DNA from: an uncultured Bacteroidales bacterium
GTDB taxonomy: Bacteria > Bacteroidota > Bacteroidia > Bacteroidales > UBA4417
NCBI GenBank assembly: GCA_937965665.1
Contig: CALCJE010000358.1
Span: 1 to 11,631, forward strand
Direction: 5' to 3'
DNA length: 11,631 nucleotides
Shown here: positions 1-7,786 of the stretch, one piece after another
Layout: every line of letters begins with the position of its first letter
How positions within the stretch are numbered: position 1 is the stretch's first letter
Position numbers and translations under genes: made by a program
The notes under the pieces: generated by a model
What the model saw: only the letters and a program-made list of their open reading frames with translations
Databases searched by the model: none
Told to the model about the DNA's origin: nothing

Positions 1-47
1 ACGAGATGCCTAAGTGACTGGAGTTCAGACGTGTGCTCTTCCGATCT
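1..47. other. Illumina TruSeq index adapter (sequencing artefact)
   Basis: The first 47 bases match the 3' part of the Illumina TruSeq indexed PCR primer: the tail ACGAGAT (1-7), a six-base index GCCTAA (8-13, reverse complement TTAGGC, which I recall as TruSeq index 3), then the read-2 adapter from 14 ending in CTCTTCCGATCT at 47. Genuine genome sequence therefore begins at about base 48. Read on the minus strand, the adapter gives the peptide IGRAHV, a known signature of adapter-contaminated translations. Nothing should be annotated across this segment. Confidence 0.97.
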
Positions 48-120
48 TAATATTTACAAAAGGCGACGGGCAGAAAACAAGGAAAACAGATTTAAACAGA
101 AAAAGACATTGAATGTATTT

Positions 121-125
121 AGGAG
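121..125 (+). promoter_or_regulatory. Ribosome binding site deciding the kinase start
   Basis: AGGAG lies 5 bases before the ATG at 131. An upstream in-frame ATG at 113 precedes this motif and has no Shine-Dalgarno of its own, so 131 is preferred and the protein begins MKTNHW. Confidence 0.6.
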
Positions 126-130
126 CTGAT

Positions 131-3100
131 ATGAAAACAAACCACTGGAACCAGGTTTTACTGGAACTTGCGCTTTCAGCCGGCTGTGAGCCCGGACTGG
201 AAAAAACTATCCGTAAAACAGCCAAAGCATTCCACGATATTCTGGGATGCTCCATGGTTTGCGTTACGACTTCCGAAGACCTTGCTCCTTCTGTAAGTAT
301 AACTTTGCCTGATGATGGGCAAATCGATCCATCGCACGCTGAACTGCTTGCCGAATGCACAATTGCTTTTGAAAATGACAAAAGCCTGCCGTATTACACT
401 TCAGCTACAAACAACATCAGTCATTATGCATTTCGCCTGGAGTCTTACGGACTATTGATCCTGGCACCTGAAAAACCTTTATCAAACTGGCAACTCTTTG
501 AGCTTGTTCCGGTTGTAAAAATGTTTGCAAACTCGTGTAATATTGCACAGGCATTATCGAAAAGAAATTCGGCAACCGAAGAACTTGCAAAAGAACGAAA
601 CCTGTTGCGCACCATCGTGGATAATATCCCCGATCCCATATATTTTAAAGACTTACAGGGTCGCAAAACACTATTAAACCTAGCCGAAGCACATATACTG
701 GGCGCCAGCAGCATCGAAGAAGCCATCGGAAAGACCGATGCTGAATTTTATTCACCCGAGATATTAAGAAACACCCAGTCGGAAGACCGTGAAGTGATTG
801 AATCGGGAAATCCGGTTATAAACCGGGAGTCTGTCCTGGTTACTCCGTCGGGCGAGAAAAAATGGCTTATCGGGAATAAAATACCGCAAAGGGATTCGGA
901 AGGCAAGGTGATAGGAATTGTTGGCATAAGCCATGATATTTCGAAACGCAAGTTAGCCGAAGAAGCGCTTCGCGAAACAGCCGAAAAATACCAGACCATT
1001 TTCAATTCATTTGTCGATCTGTATTACCGTTCGGATGTAAAAGGGAACATACTCGAACTTTCGCCTTCGGTGTACCCCCTTTCGGGATATAAGGCCGAAG
1101 AACTGGTGGGCAGAAGTGTGGCTGATGTTTATGCAGATGTTGAAAGCCGCAACGAAATGATCAGGCTGTTGTTGCAAAAAGGCTCAATAAATGATTTTGA
1201 AAACTTGTTGGTTCATAAAAACGGATCGCTGGTGCCGGTTTCCATAACCAGCCACCTGATTACTGATAACCAGGGCAATCCATTGCATATCGAAGGAACA
1301 ATCAGGGATATAAGCGAACGTAAACAGGTTGAAAAACGCATCCGCGAAAGCGAAGAACGGTGGCAGTTTGCGCTGGAAGGATCGGGCGACGGGGTTTGGG
1401 ACTGGGACGTGTTATCGCAAAAAGTCTTTTACTCGAAACAATGGAAGGAGATGCTCGGTTACCAGGACCATGAAATAACCGATTCAATTGATGAGTGGGA
1501 GAAAAGAATACATCCCGATGATAAAAAGAAAGTAATACTCGATCTTCACGATCACTTTAACTACAAAAGCACCCTGTTTTTAAGCGAACATCGCGTAATG
1601 TGCGCTGATGGTTCGTATAAATGGATATTAGCCCGGGGCAAGGTGCTCAGTAATTCAACCGAAAATGACGTTTACAGGGTACTGGGAACATTTTCCGATA
1701 TTTCGTACCGCAAGCAGGCCGAAGAAAAACTGAGTAAAATAATCAGCCTGCAAAACCTGCTTACCCAGCTGGCAACTGAATTTATAAACATACCGCTCGA
1801 AAACAGCAACAATGCCATAAACCGCCTGCTGGCAATTATCGGAACTCAGCTTGAAGTCGACAGGGTATATATTTTCGGATACGATTTCGCGCGCAACACC
1901 ATGTCGAATACCTTCGAGTGGTGCGCCGATGGCATCAGCGCCGAAATCAACAATCTGAAGGATATCCCGAATGACTTATTACCAGGCTGGGTGAGCACAC
2001 ATCAGAAAGGCGAAGTAGTTTCAATTCCCGATGTGAGCGCCTTACCTGCCGGTAGCCCGCTCAGGCAGGTACTCGAGCCCCAGCAGATAAAAACCCTGGT
2101 AACCTTGCCCATGATGCTGAACAGGGAATGCCTGGGATTTGTGGGATTCGATTCAGTGAAAGCCGTGCGCCAATGGAGCCACGACGAATTAACTTTTTTA
2201 AAAGTACTGGCTGATTTGCTGTGTAATGTTACCGACCGCAAACGCAAAGAAGAAGCATTGCGTAACCGGGAAGCGTACCTGAAAGCCATTTTTAATAATG
2301 TGCCTTACCAGATGTGGCTCAAAGATTTAGAGGGTAAATACCTCTCCATAAACCAGCCTTTTGCCACTGCGTTTAATCTCAGTGATATCGAAAATTTCCC
2401 TGGAAGTACGGCTCACGACATCTGGCCCGAAACACAGGCTGAATATTTCGATGCGCAGGACAGGGAAGTAATGAATACCCTCAGTCAAAAGACTGTGGAG
2501 GAACTGATTACCCTGGATGGAGAAAAAAAATGGTTCGAAATTTTCAGGGCGCCAATACTTGATCAGAATGGTGAACTGTTGGGCACAACGGGTATTGCCC
2601 GCGATATTTCCAACCGTAAAATAGCCGACCGCGAACTGCGGAAAGCCATGGAGGAAGCTGAGGCCGCCAACCAGGCCAAATCACGTTTTCTGGCCAATAT
2701 GAGCCACGAAATACGCACCCCGCTCAACGCCATTATTGGCATGATAAATATGCTCAACGATACACCGCTGAACGAACCCCAGAAAAAGCTGCTCCAGAAC
2801 CTGAATATCTCGTCGGAGAGTATGTTTGGCATTATTAACGATATCCTCGACTTTTCAAAAATCGAATCGGGGCAGGTGACCCTGGAAAATACCGATTTCG
2901 GGATCGAAGAGTTGATTCGCCGGGTATACTACTCACAGGAATTTAAAGCCGAAGAAAAAAATATCAAGCTGCAATATACCATCGATCCGAATATTGCACC
3001 TTTCCTTAACGGCGACCCGGTGAGGCTCCAGCAGGTGCTGGTAAATCTGGTTAACAACGCCATAAAGTTTACCGCCGAAGGCAGCGTGGAACTCAGTTGC

Positions 3101-3799
3101 AGCCTGGTTTATGCACGTAATAATATAAACCGGGTGAAATTCTGTGTTTCCGACACCGGTATCGGGATCAGCGATTCAAGCATTTCGAAAATATTCGACA
3201 GCTTCAAGCAGGAAGACGAGAGTATTACCCGTAATTATGGCGGCACCGGCCTGGGGCTTGCCATCAGCAAACAGCTGATTAACCTGATGGATGGAGACAT
3301 AAAAGTAGAAAGCAAAAAAGGGGTGGGCAGTAAATTTTACTTCACTGTAGCGTTGCCAACAGGTAAAAATAAAAATATTGAAATGAATTCAGAAACTTCG
3401 AAAACAGCACAGGCATCGTTGCAGGGAATAAAAATTCTCGTGGTTGAGGATAATAAATTTAACCAGATAATAGCCAGGTCGTTGCTTGAAAAATGGCTTG
3501 CTACCGTACTCATCGCCGAAAATGGTCAAAAAGCTGTCGAAATCCTCGAAACTGAAAATTTCGACCTGATTCTGATGGATTTACAAATGCCTGTTATGGA
3601 TGGACTTACAGCAGCCGGAATCATCAGGACCCAAATGAATATTAATACCCCGATCTTAGCTTTAACGGCAAACGTGCTGAAAGGAGTCATCGAAAAGTGC
3701 CTCGAGGCCGGCATGAACGGGTACATCTCGAAGCCTTTTATACCTGACGCCATCCTGGCCAAAATACTCGAAGTGTTAAAGTTAGAAACCGTGAGTTAA
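131..3799 (+). CDS. Large cytoplasmic hybrid sensor histidine kinase (PAS x4, GAF, HisKA, HATPase, receiver)
   Basis: A 1222-residue hybrid two-component kinase that autophosphorylates on His and passes phosphate to its own receiver. Order by residue: an unassigned, GAF-like N-terminal region (1-157); PAS1 (158-275); PAS2 (287-397); PAS3 of the PAS_3 fold (411-527); GAF (about 545-700); PAS4 (717-831); a short coiled linker; HisKA with MSHEIRTPLN and phospho-His859; HATPase with N box N975/N976, G1 box DTGIGIS from D1008 and G2 box GGTGLGLA from about 1037; and a receiver with acidic pair E1106/D1107, phospho-acceptor D1150, T1179 and K1201. All catalytic residues are present. No signal peptide or membrane helix is visible, so it should sense cytoplasmic signals or ligands that enter the cell. 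There is no output domain after the receiver and no regulator or Hpt gene beside it, so its target is elsewhere. The upstream context is lost at the contig end. Confidence 0.95.
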   Translation: MKTNHWNQVLLELALSAGCEPGLEKTIRKTAKAFHDILGCSMVCVTTSEDLAPSVSITLPDDGQIDPSHAELLAECTIAFENDKSLPYYTSATNNISHYAFRLESYGLLILAPEKPLSNWQLFELVPVVKMFANSCNIAQALSKRNSATEELAKERNLLRTIVDNIPDPIYFKDLQGRKTLLNLAEAHILGASSIEEAIGKTDAEFYSPEILRNTQSEDREVIESGNPVINRESVLVTPSGEKKWLIGNKIPQRDSEGKVIGIVGISHDISKRKLAEEALRETAEKYQTIFNSFVDLYYRSDVKGNILELSPSVYPLSGYKAEELVGRSVADVYADVESRNEMIRLLLQKGSINDFENLLVHKNGSLVPVSITSHLITDNQGNPLHIEGTIRDISERKQVEKRIRESEERWQFALEGSGDGVWDWDVLSQKVFYSKQWKEMLGYQDHEITDSIDEWEKRIHPDDKKKVILDLHDHFNYKSTLFLSEHRVMCADGSYKWILARGKVLSNSTENDVYRVLGTFSDISYRKQAEEKLSKIISLQNLLTQLATEFINIPLENSNNAINRLLAIIGTQLEVDRVYIFGYDFARNTMSNTFEWCADGISAEINNLKDIPNDLLPGWVSTHQKGEVVSIPDVSALPAGSPLRQVLEPQQIKTLVTLPMMLNRECLGFVGFDSVKAVRQWSHDELTFLKVLADLLCNVTDRKRKEEALRNREAYLKAIFNNVPYQMWLKDLEGKYLSINQPFATAFNLSDIENFPGSTAHDIWPETQAEYFDAQDREVMNTLSQKTVEELITLDGEKKWFEIFRAPILDQNGELLGTTGIARDISNRKIADRELRKAMEEAEAANQAKSRFLANMSHEIRTPLNAIIGMINMLNDTPLNEPQKKLLQNLNISSESMFGIINDILDFSKIESGQVTLENTDFGIEELIRRVYYSQEFKAEEKNIKLQYTIDPNIAPFLNGDPVRLQQVLVNLVNNAIKFTAEGSVELSCSLVYARNNINRVKFCVSDTGIGISDSSISKIFDSFKQEDESITRNYGGTGLGLAISKQLINLMDGDIKVESKKGVGSKFYFTVALPTGKNKNIEMNSETSKTAQASLQGIKILVVEDNKFNQIIARSLLEKWLATVLIAENGQKAVEILETENFDLILMDLQMPVMDGLTAAGIIRTQMNINTPILALTANVLKGVIEKCLEAGMNGYISKPFIPDAILAKILEVLKLETVS

Positions 3800-4206
3800 C
3801 ATCCGGATACCTTTTTTGCAGCTGATAACCCGACTCCCGCTCCCGCAATAGCCGGCAAGGGGACTATCAGTTATTTCTGATGGAGCGCAAATTATAAATA
3901 TAATTTCTTTTAATAATGAACGACTAAAAATTCAAAGTTTTGCTAAAAGGCTTATCTGACGGGAGATGTGGCCCTTCTCAAATAAGCAGTAATACCCATT
4001 TCCTTCTCCATCAGGAGAAGGTGCCGAAGGCGGATGAGGTGAGAGACCGTATGGTGAGGTATTACTTGTTTTTCAATATTTTAACTCGTTTTGCCGTTTA
4101 GTAATGAATTTCTTTCAAAAAATTTCATCTGTTTGGTTTCCTGTCCTAACTTAGCTGGAACATTTCCACCTGAAGTAAGGTTATATAACGTATAAAATTT
4201 ATTACA
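3800..4206. other. Intergenic spacer with a palindromic repeat element
   Basis: This 407-base gene-free stretch separates the hybrid kinase from the pirin gene. It holds a REP/MITE-like element (3988-4066, listed separately). No canonical terminator follows the kinase: ATCCGGAT at 3801-3808 is followed by a T run at 3813-3818, but it has no loop. Just before the pirin gene is an AT-rich block with the palindrome GTTATATAAC (4180-4189). I could not find a well-spaced TTTG / TAnnTTTG promoter here. No convincing small ORF is seen. Confidence 0.6.
3988..4066. repeat. REP/MITE-like palindromic element with 9-bp terminal inverted repeats
   Basis: The element is bounded by perfect inverted repeats AGTAATACC (3988-3996) and GGTATTACT (4058-4066). 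Inside are a second pairing (CCAT 3996-3999 with ATGG 4051-4054) and a perfect 8-bp hairpin, CCTTCTCC (4002-4009) / GGAGAAGG (4014-4021) with loop ATCA. A GCCGAAGGC mini-palindrome and GGATGAGGTGAG follow. The 79 bases can fold into one branched structure. The core resembles the dispersed CTTCTCC...GGAGAAGGTGCCGAAGG-type extragenic repeats I know from many bacterial genomes. No coding capacity and no clear target-site duplication are seen. Whether it is multicopy cannot be judged from one window. Confidence 0.6.
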
Positions 4207-5223
4207 ATGAACAGCAATACCATTATCAGCATACAACCCCTGGGTTTTATGTGGCCGGTAAGTGATCCTTTTCTTTTCTGTGCCCATCATCTCGACCATT
4301 TTCCGGCCGGCAACGAAAACATGGGGCCTGCCGCATCGCTCAAAGGCCGTAACCTGGGCCAGGATTTTACCATAAAAGATGGATGGCGTATGTACCATGG
4401 CGAAACCATACCGGGGTTTCCGGCGCACCCGCACCGGGGATTCGAAACTATTACCATTGTAAAAAAAGGTTTTGTTGATCACTCCGATTCATACGGACAG
4501 GCCGGCCGCTATGGCAATGGCGATGTGCAGTGGATGACCGCCGGCGAAGGCTTGCAGCATTGCGAAATGTTCCCGCTCCTGAACACCGAGCATGAAAATC
4601 CGGCTGAGCTTTTCCAGGTTTGGCTCAACCTGCCCAAAGCAAAGAAATTTGCAAAGCCATATTTCAAAATGTTATGGGCCGAAAATATCCCTGTCATTAA
4701 AATTAAGGATGAAGCAGGCCATATTACAGAAATTACTGTGATTGCCGGAAAAATAGGCGATACCGTGGCTCCACCACCTGCGCCCGACTCGTGGGCAGCT
4801 GATACCGCTAACGATATTGCCGTTTGGGCCATCAGGATGGAAGCTGGCGCTACCTTTATGCTGCCGGCCGCCGGAACAGGAACCAAACGAAGCCTTTATT
4901 TTTACAGAGGATCTGCTTTGAGCATTAATGGTACTGTTGTGGATCAGTCGCAGGCCATTGAAGTGAAAGCGGATGATTCGCTTACACTGGTCAACGGCCA
5001 GTCCGAAGGTTACATGCTGGTTTTGCAGGGAAAACCCATCAATGAGCCGGTAGCTCAATACGGACCCTTTGTAATGAATTCGCAGGCTGAAATCCAACAA
5101 GCTATTAACGACTACCGACGTACCGAATTCGGGGGATGGCCATGGCCTCGCTACGACGTTGTTCATCCCCGCACCCAGGCCCGGTTTGCCAGGTATGCAG
5201 ATGGAACTGTAGAGAACCCTTGA
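4207..5223 (+). CDS. Pirin-family bicupin protein
   Basis: A 338-residue pirin-like protein with two cupin domains. The N-terminal pirin domain contains GFPAHPHRGFETIT (about residues 71-84) and AGEGLQHCEMFP (about 112-123). The expected metal ligands are all present: H74, H76, H118 and E120, corresponding to H56, H58, H101 and E103 of human pirin. The C-terminal domain (about 225-338) carries the GPFVMNS, EFGGWPWPRYD and RFA...DGTVENP signatures of the longer bacterial pirins. Members of this family bind Fe or another divalent metal, and some have quercetin 2,3-dioxygenase activity; the substrate here cannot be told from sequence. No signal peptide is visible, so it is probably cytoplasmic. 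The start is the first ATG in the frame and lacks a Shine-Dalgarno sequence. It lies 93 bases upstream of pdxB in the same direction, but no functional link to PLP synthesis is evident. Confidence 0.94.
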   Translation: MNSNTIISIQPLGFMWPVSDPFLFCAHHLDHFPAGNENMGPAASLKGRNLGQDFTIKDGWRMYHGETIPGFPAHPHRGFETITIVKKGFVDHSDSYGQAGRYGNGDVQWMTAGEGLQHCEMFPLLNTEHENPAELFQVWLNLPKAKKFAKPYFKMLWAENIPVIKIKDEAGHITEITVIAGKIGDTVAPPPAPDSWAADTANDIAVWAIRMEAGATFMLPAAGTGTKRSLYFYRGSALSINGTVVDQSQAIEVKADDSLTLVNGQSEGYMLVLQGKPINEPVAQYGPFVMNSQAEIQQAINDYRRTEFGGWPWPRYDVVHPRTQARFARYADGTVENP

Positions 5224-5316
5224 TTCCATAAAGCCCGGTTCGTGGATTTTTTATACCTTCAACGCCCGGAACCTGGGGCAAAACTCTATTGAAAGTCCGG
5301 AAATTTAAACCGACTT

Positions 5317-6447
5317 ATGAAATTTATTATCGACGATAAAATACCTTATGTAAAAGGCGCTTTGGAACCTTTTGGTGATGTAATTTATTTACCCGGTGCA
5401 AAAATTACCAGGGACATTGTTAAAAATGCCGATGCGCTACTCATCCGCACACGAACCATCTGCAATGAATCTCTGTTGTCGGGTTCATCGGTAAAATTTA
5501 TTGCAACGGCCACCATTGGATACGATCACATTGATACAGCCTATTGCCGTAATGCCGGCATTAACTGGACCAACGCCCCGGGTTGTAACAGTGGCTCGGT
5601 TGAGCAATACCTGGCATCGGCGCTGGTAACATATGCCGAAACCAAAAACCTCGATTTAAAAAACCTGTGTATCGGGGTAGTGGGAGTTGGTAATGTGGGA
5701 AGCAAAGTTGCCCGCCTTTGCCGGTTGCTGGGAATGAAAGTATTGCTTAACGACCCTCCGAGGGCCCGAACCGAAGACCCGTCAGCATTTGTAAGCCTCG
5801 AAAATATTATGGCTGAGGCCGATATTATTTCGCTTCATGTGCCCTTAAACCTGCACGGTGAAGATGCAACTTACCATCTTGCAGATACAGGTTTTTTTTC
5901 AGGACTAAAACAAAGACCCCTGCTCATAAACACCTGCCGTGGAGAAGTGGTAAATACCTCCGCTGTCAAAACAGCCCTGGCTCAAGGACAGGTTTCAGGA
6001 TATATCTGTGATTGCTGGGAACAGGAACCCGATATTGACCTTGAATTGCTATCAATGGCATGGCTGGCAACCCCCCATATTGCCGGGTATTCGCGCGATG
6101 GTAAGGCCAAAGGTACCCAGATGAGCATACAGTCACTCAGTCGGTATTTTAGCCTGAGACTCGACCAGTGGCAACCTGCAGGAATTGAACAGCCGGGCAA
6201 TCCCGTATTTGAGCTGAATGGCAAGGGTAAGAATGAACAACAGCTGATAACCGAGGCCGTAGTGGCTACCTACAATATCCGCTCTGACGACAGTGCACTG
6301 AGGCGTGATTCTACAAAATTCGAATTATTGCGCGGCGACTACCCAGTTCGACGGGAATTTGCAGCTTTTACGATCGTTCCCGTAAATATTGCGCCCTCAA
6401 TAATCAAGCTGTTGAAAAACATGGGCTTCGATATTGCTGAGCCATAA
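5317..6447 (+). CDS. pdxB: Erythronate-4-phosphate dehydrogenase
   Basis: A 376-residue member of the D-isomer-specific 2-hydroxyacid dehydrogenases, close to the usual PdxB length of about 380. PdxB oxidises 4-phospho-D-erythronate to 2-oxo-3-hydroxy-4-phosphobutanoate in the DXP-dependent branch of pyridoxal-phosphate synthesis. Visible features are an N-terminal substrate-binding lobe (1-100) with ATIGYDHID; a Rossmann motif GVVGVGNVGSKV; and the catalytic triad R208 (NTCRGEVV), E237 (CWEQEPDID) and H254 (ATPHIAGYS), at the positions I recall for E. coli PdxB. ATPHIAGYSRDGKAKGT and the C-terminal PdxB dimerisation region (about 285-376) separate it from SerA and from lactate or glycerate dehydrogenases. 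No Shine-Dalgarno precedes the ATG. No other pdx or serC gene lies nearby, so the pathway must be dispersed in the genome. Confidence 0.95.
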   Translation: MKFIIDDKIPYVKGALEPFGDVIYLPGAKITRDIVKNADALLIRTRTICNESLLSGSSVKFIATATIGYDHIDTAYCRNAGINWTNAPGCNSGSVEQYLASALVTYAETKNLDLKNLCIGVVGVGNVGSKVARLCRLLGMKVLLNDPPRARTEDPSAFVSLENIMAEADIISLHVPLNLHGEDATYHLADTGFFSGLKQRPLLINTCRGEVVNTSAVKTALAQGQVSGYICDCWEQEPDIDLELLSMAWLATPHIAGYSRDGKAKGTQMSIQSLSRYFSLRLDQWQPAGIEQPGNPVFELNGKGKNEQQLITEAVVATYNIRSDDSALRRDSTKFELLRGDYPVRREFAAFTIVPVNIAPSIIKLLKNMGFDIAEP

Positions 6448-6618
6448 CAGGTTTAACATGAAGACATAAATGATGTTGAAACCGGCTCTGGCATTTTAAT
6501 GCATAGCAGAAAAACCAATGAGAAATCTCTGCTTTTACAGCATCTGACGGGCTTGATTCAGCATTATAAATAACAAGTAATCAATAAAATATAAATCTGA
6601 AAAAACAGGAATTTTATC

Positions 6619-7680
6619 ATGTCAAAACTCCTTTCCCCTTTAAAAATAAAGGATATAACTTTCAGAAACCGGGTAGCCATTTCGCCCATGTGTATGTATT
6701 CGGCTGTCGACGGATTTGCAAACGACTGGCACCTGGTACACCTGGGAAGCCGCGCCGTTGGAGGTGCTGCGCTTATAATCCAGGAGGCAACGGCGGTTTC
6801 GCCCGAAGGCCGCATTTCGCCTGGTGACCTGGGTATATGGGATGATGCGCATATCGAAATGCTTGGCAGGGTGAATCGTTTTATTCATGAACACAAAGCT
6901 GTTGCCGGCATACAACTGGCGCACGCCGGGCGGAAAGCAGGTTGTGCAAAACCCTGGGAAGGGGGCAAACAGCTGAAAAAACACGAAGGTGGCTGGGTCA
7001 CCGTTGCCCCTTCGGCTTTGCCTTTTAATCCCGACGACTCTATACCCACCGAACTGGATGAAGAAGGAATTGCAAAAGTTATTTCCGACTTCAGGTCAGC
7101 AGCCGGAAGAGCTTTAAAGGCAGGCTACACATTGGTTGAAATACATGCCGCCCATGGATATTTATTACACGAGTTTTTATCGCCTCTTATTAACCACCGC
7201 ACCGATAAGTATGGCGGTAGCTTCGAAAACCGTATCCGGCTTCTGATAGAAGTTGTTAAGGAAGTACAAACTGTCTGGCCGCAGAATCTTCCGCTGTTTG
7301 TGCGTATATCGGCTACCGATTGGGCCGATGGTGGCTGGAATGCCGACGAAGCCGTGCAACTTGCTGCCATCCTCAAAAATATCGGTGTCGACCTGATTGA
7401 TTGCTCTTCGGGCGGATTAGTGCCACACCAGAAAATACCGCTGGGCCCGGGGTACCAGGTGCCATTCGCCGAAAGGTTGAAGGAAGAAACAGGGATTTTA
7501 ACAGGTAGCGTAGGCCTGATCACCGAAGCTCAACAGGCCGAAGATATTTTACAGAAAGGACAGGCCGATATGATACTGATTGCAAGAGAATCGTTGCGTG
7601 ATCCGTACTTTGCGCTGAATGCAGCTAAAATATTGGGCGATGATTTGGAATGGCCCCTGCAATACCTGCGTGCGAAATAA
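6619..7680 (+). CDS. namA: Old Yellow Enzyme family NAD(P)H:flavin oxidoreductase (YqjM/NamA class)
   Basis: A 353-residue FMN-dependent ene-reductase of the class II (thermophilic-like, YqjM/XenA) Old Yellow Enzymes, which use NAD(P)H to reduce activated C=C bonds of enones, nitro-compounds and similar electrophiles in the cytoplasm. The TIM barrel is complete. Class hallmarks are SPMCMYS with the flavin-tuning C25 and Y27, EATAVSPEGRIS, IQLAHAGRKA, the substrate-binding pair H176/H179 in HAAHGYLLHEFLSP, NHRTDKYGGSFENR, and the C-terminal phosphate-binding segment LIARESLRDPYFA. It is about 15 residues longer than B. subtilis YqjM, mainly through a loop after HAGRKA (about 113-136) of the kind seen in XenA-like members. 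AGGAA at 6607-6611 is a reasonable ribosome binding site. Physiological substrate unknown; the gene symbol reflects class rather than proven orthology. Confidence 0.92.
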   Translation: MSKLLSPLKIKDITFRNRVAISPMCMYSAVDGFANDWHLVHLGSRAVGGAALIIQEATAVSPEGRISPGDLGIWDDAHIEMLGRVNRFIHEHKAVAGIQLAHAGRKAGCAKPWEGGKQLKKHEGGWVTVAPSALPFNPDDSIPTELDEEGIAKVISDFRSAAGRALKAGYTLVEIHAAHGYLLHEFLSPLINHRTDKYGGSFENRIRLLIEVVKEVQTVWPQNLPLFVRISATDWADGGWNADEAVQLAAILKNIGVDLIDCSSGGLVPHQKIPLGPGYQVPFAERLKEETGILTGSVGLITEAQQAEDILQKGQADMILIARESLRDPYFALNAAKILGDDLEWPLQYLRAK

Positions 7681-7714
7681 ATACGCTACTTACGATGAAC
7701 TTTAAGTTCAGCAT

Positions 7715-7752
7715 AAAAAAACAGGAGGCTTGTAAAAGCCTCCTGTTTTTTT
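7715..7752. terminator. Bidirectional rho-independent terminator
   Basis: A perfect 17-bp inverted repeat (7715-7731 and 7736-7752) with loop GTAA. Its stem core is ACAGGAGGCTT / AAGCCTCCTGT, flanked by seven A's on the left (7715-7721) and seven T's on the right (7746-7752). The symmetry lets it end transcription from both sides: the + strand namA gene stops at 7680 and the - strand secreted-protein gene stops at 7787. Confidence 0.95.
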
Positions 7753-7786
7753 ATTCACCGACTGACAAACCGGTTGATTTTTTAAC

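Noticed and set aside
4672..5229. Minus-strand 185-codon open frame opposite the pirin gene
   Set aside because: The plus strand carries all pirin motifs through the same stretch; the minus translation shows no domain.
5233..5279. Imperfect long-loop hairpin GCCCGGTTC / GAACC..GGGC between pirin and pdxB genes
   Set aside because: It has a 27-base loop, a bulged arm and no T tract after the right arm, so it cannot be supported as a terminator or riboswitch.
6499..6543. Possible terminator after pdxB (AGCAGA/TCTGCT plus outer ATGC/GCAT)
   Set aside because: The stem is short, interrupted and has a 17-base loop with only four T's after it, too weak to call.
4207..7680. Pirin-PdxB-OYE as a redox or cofactor operon
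   Set aside because: Gaps of 93 and 171 bases, no shared pathway and no conserved linkage that I know of; co-orientation alone is not enough.
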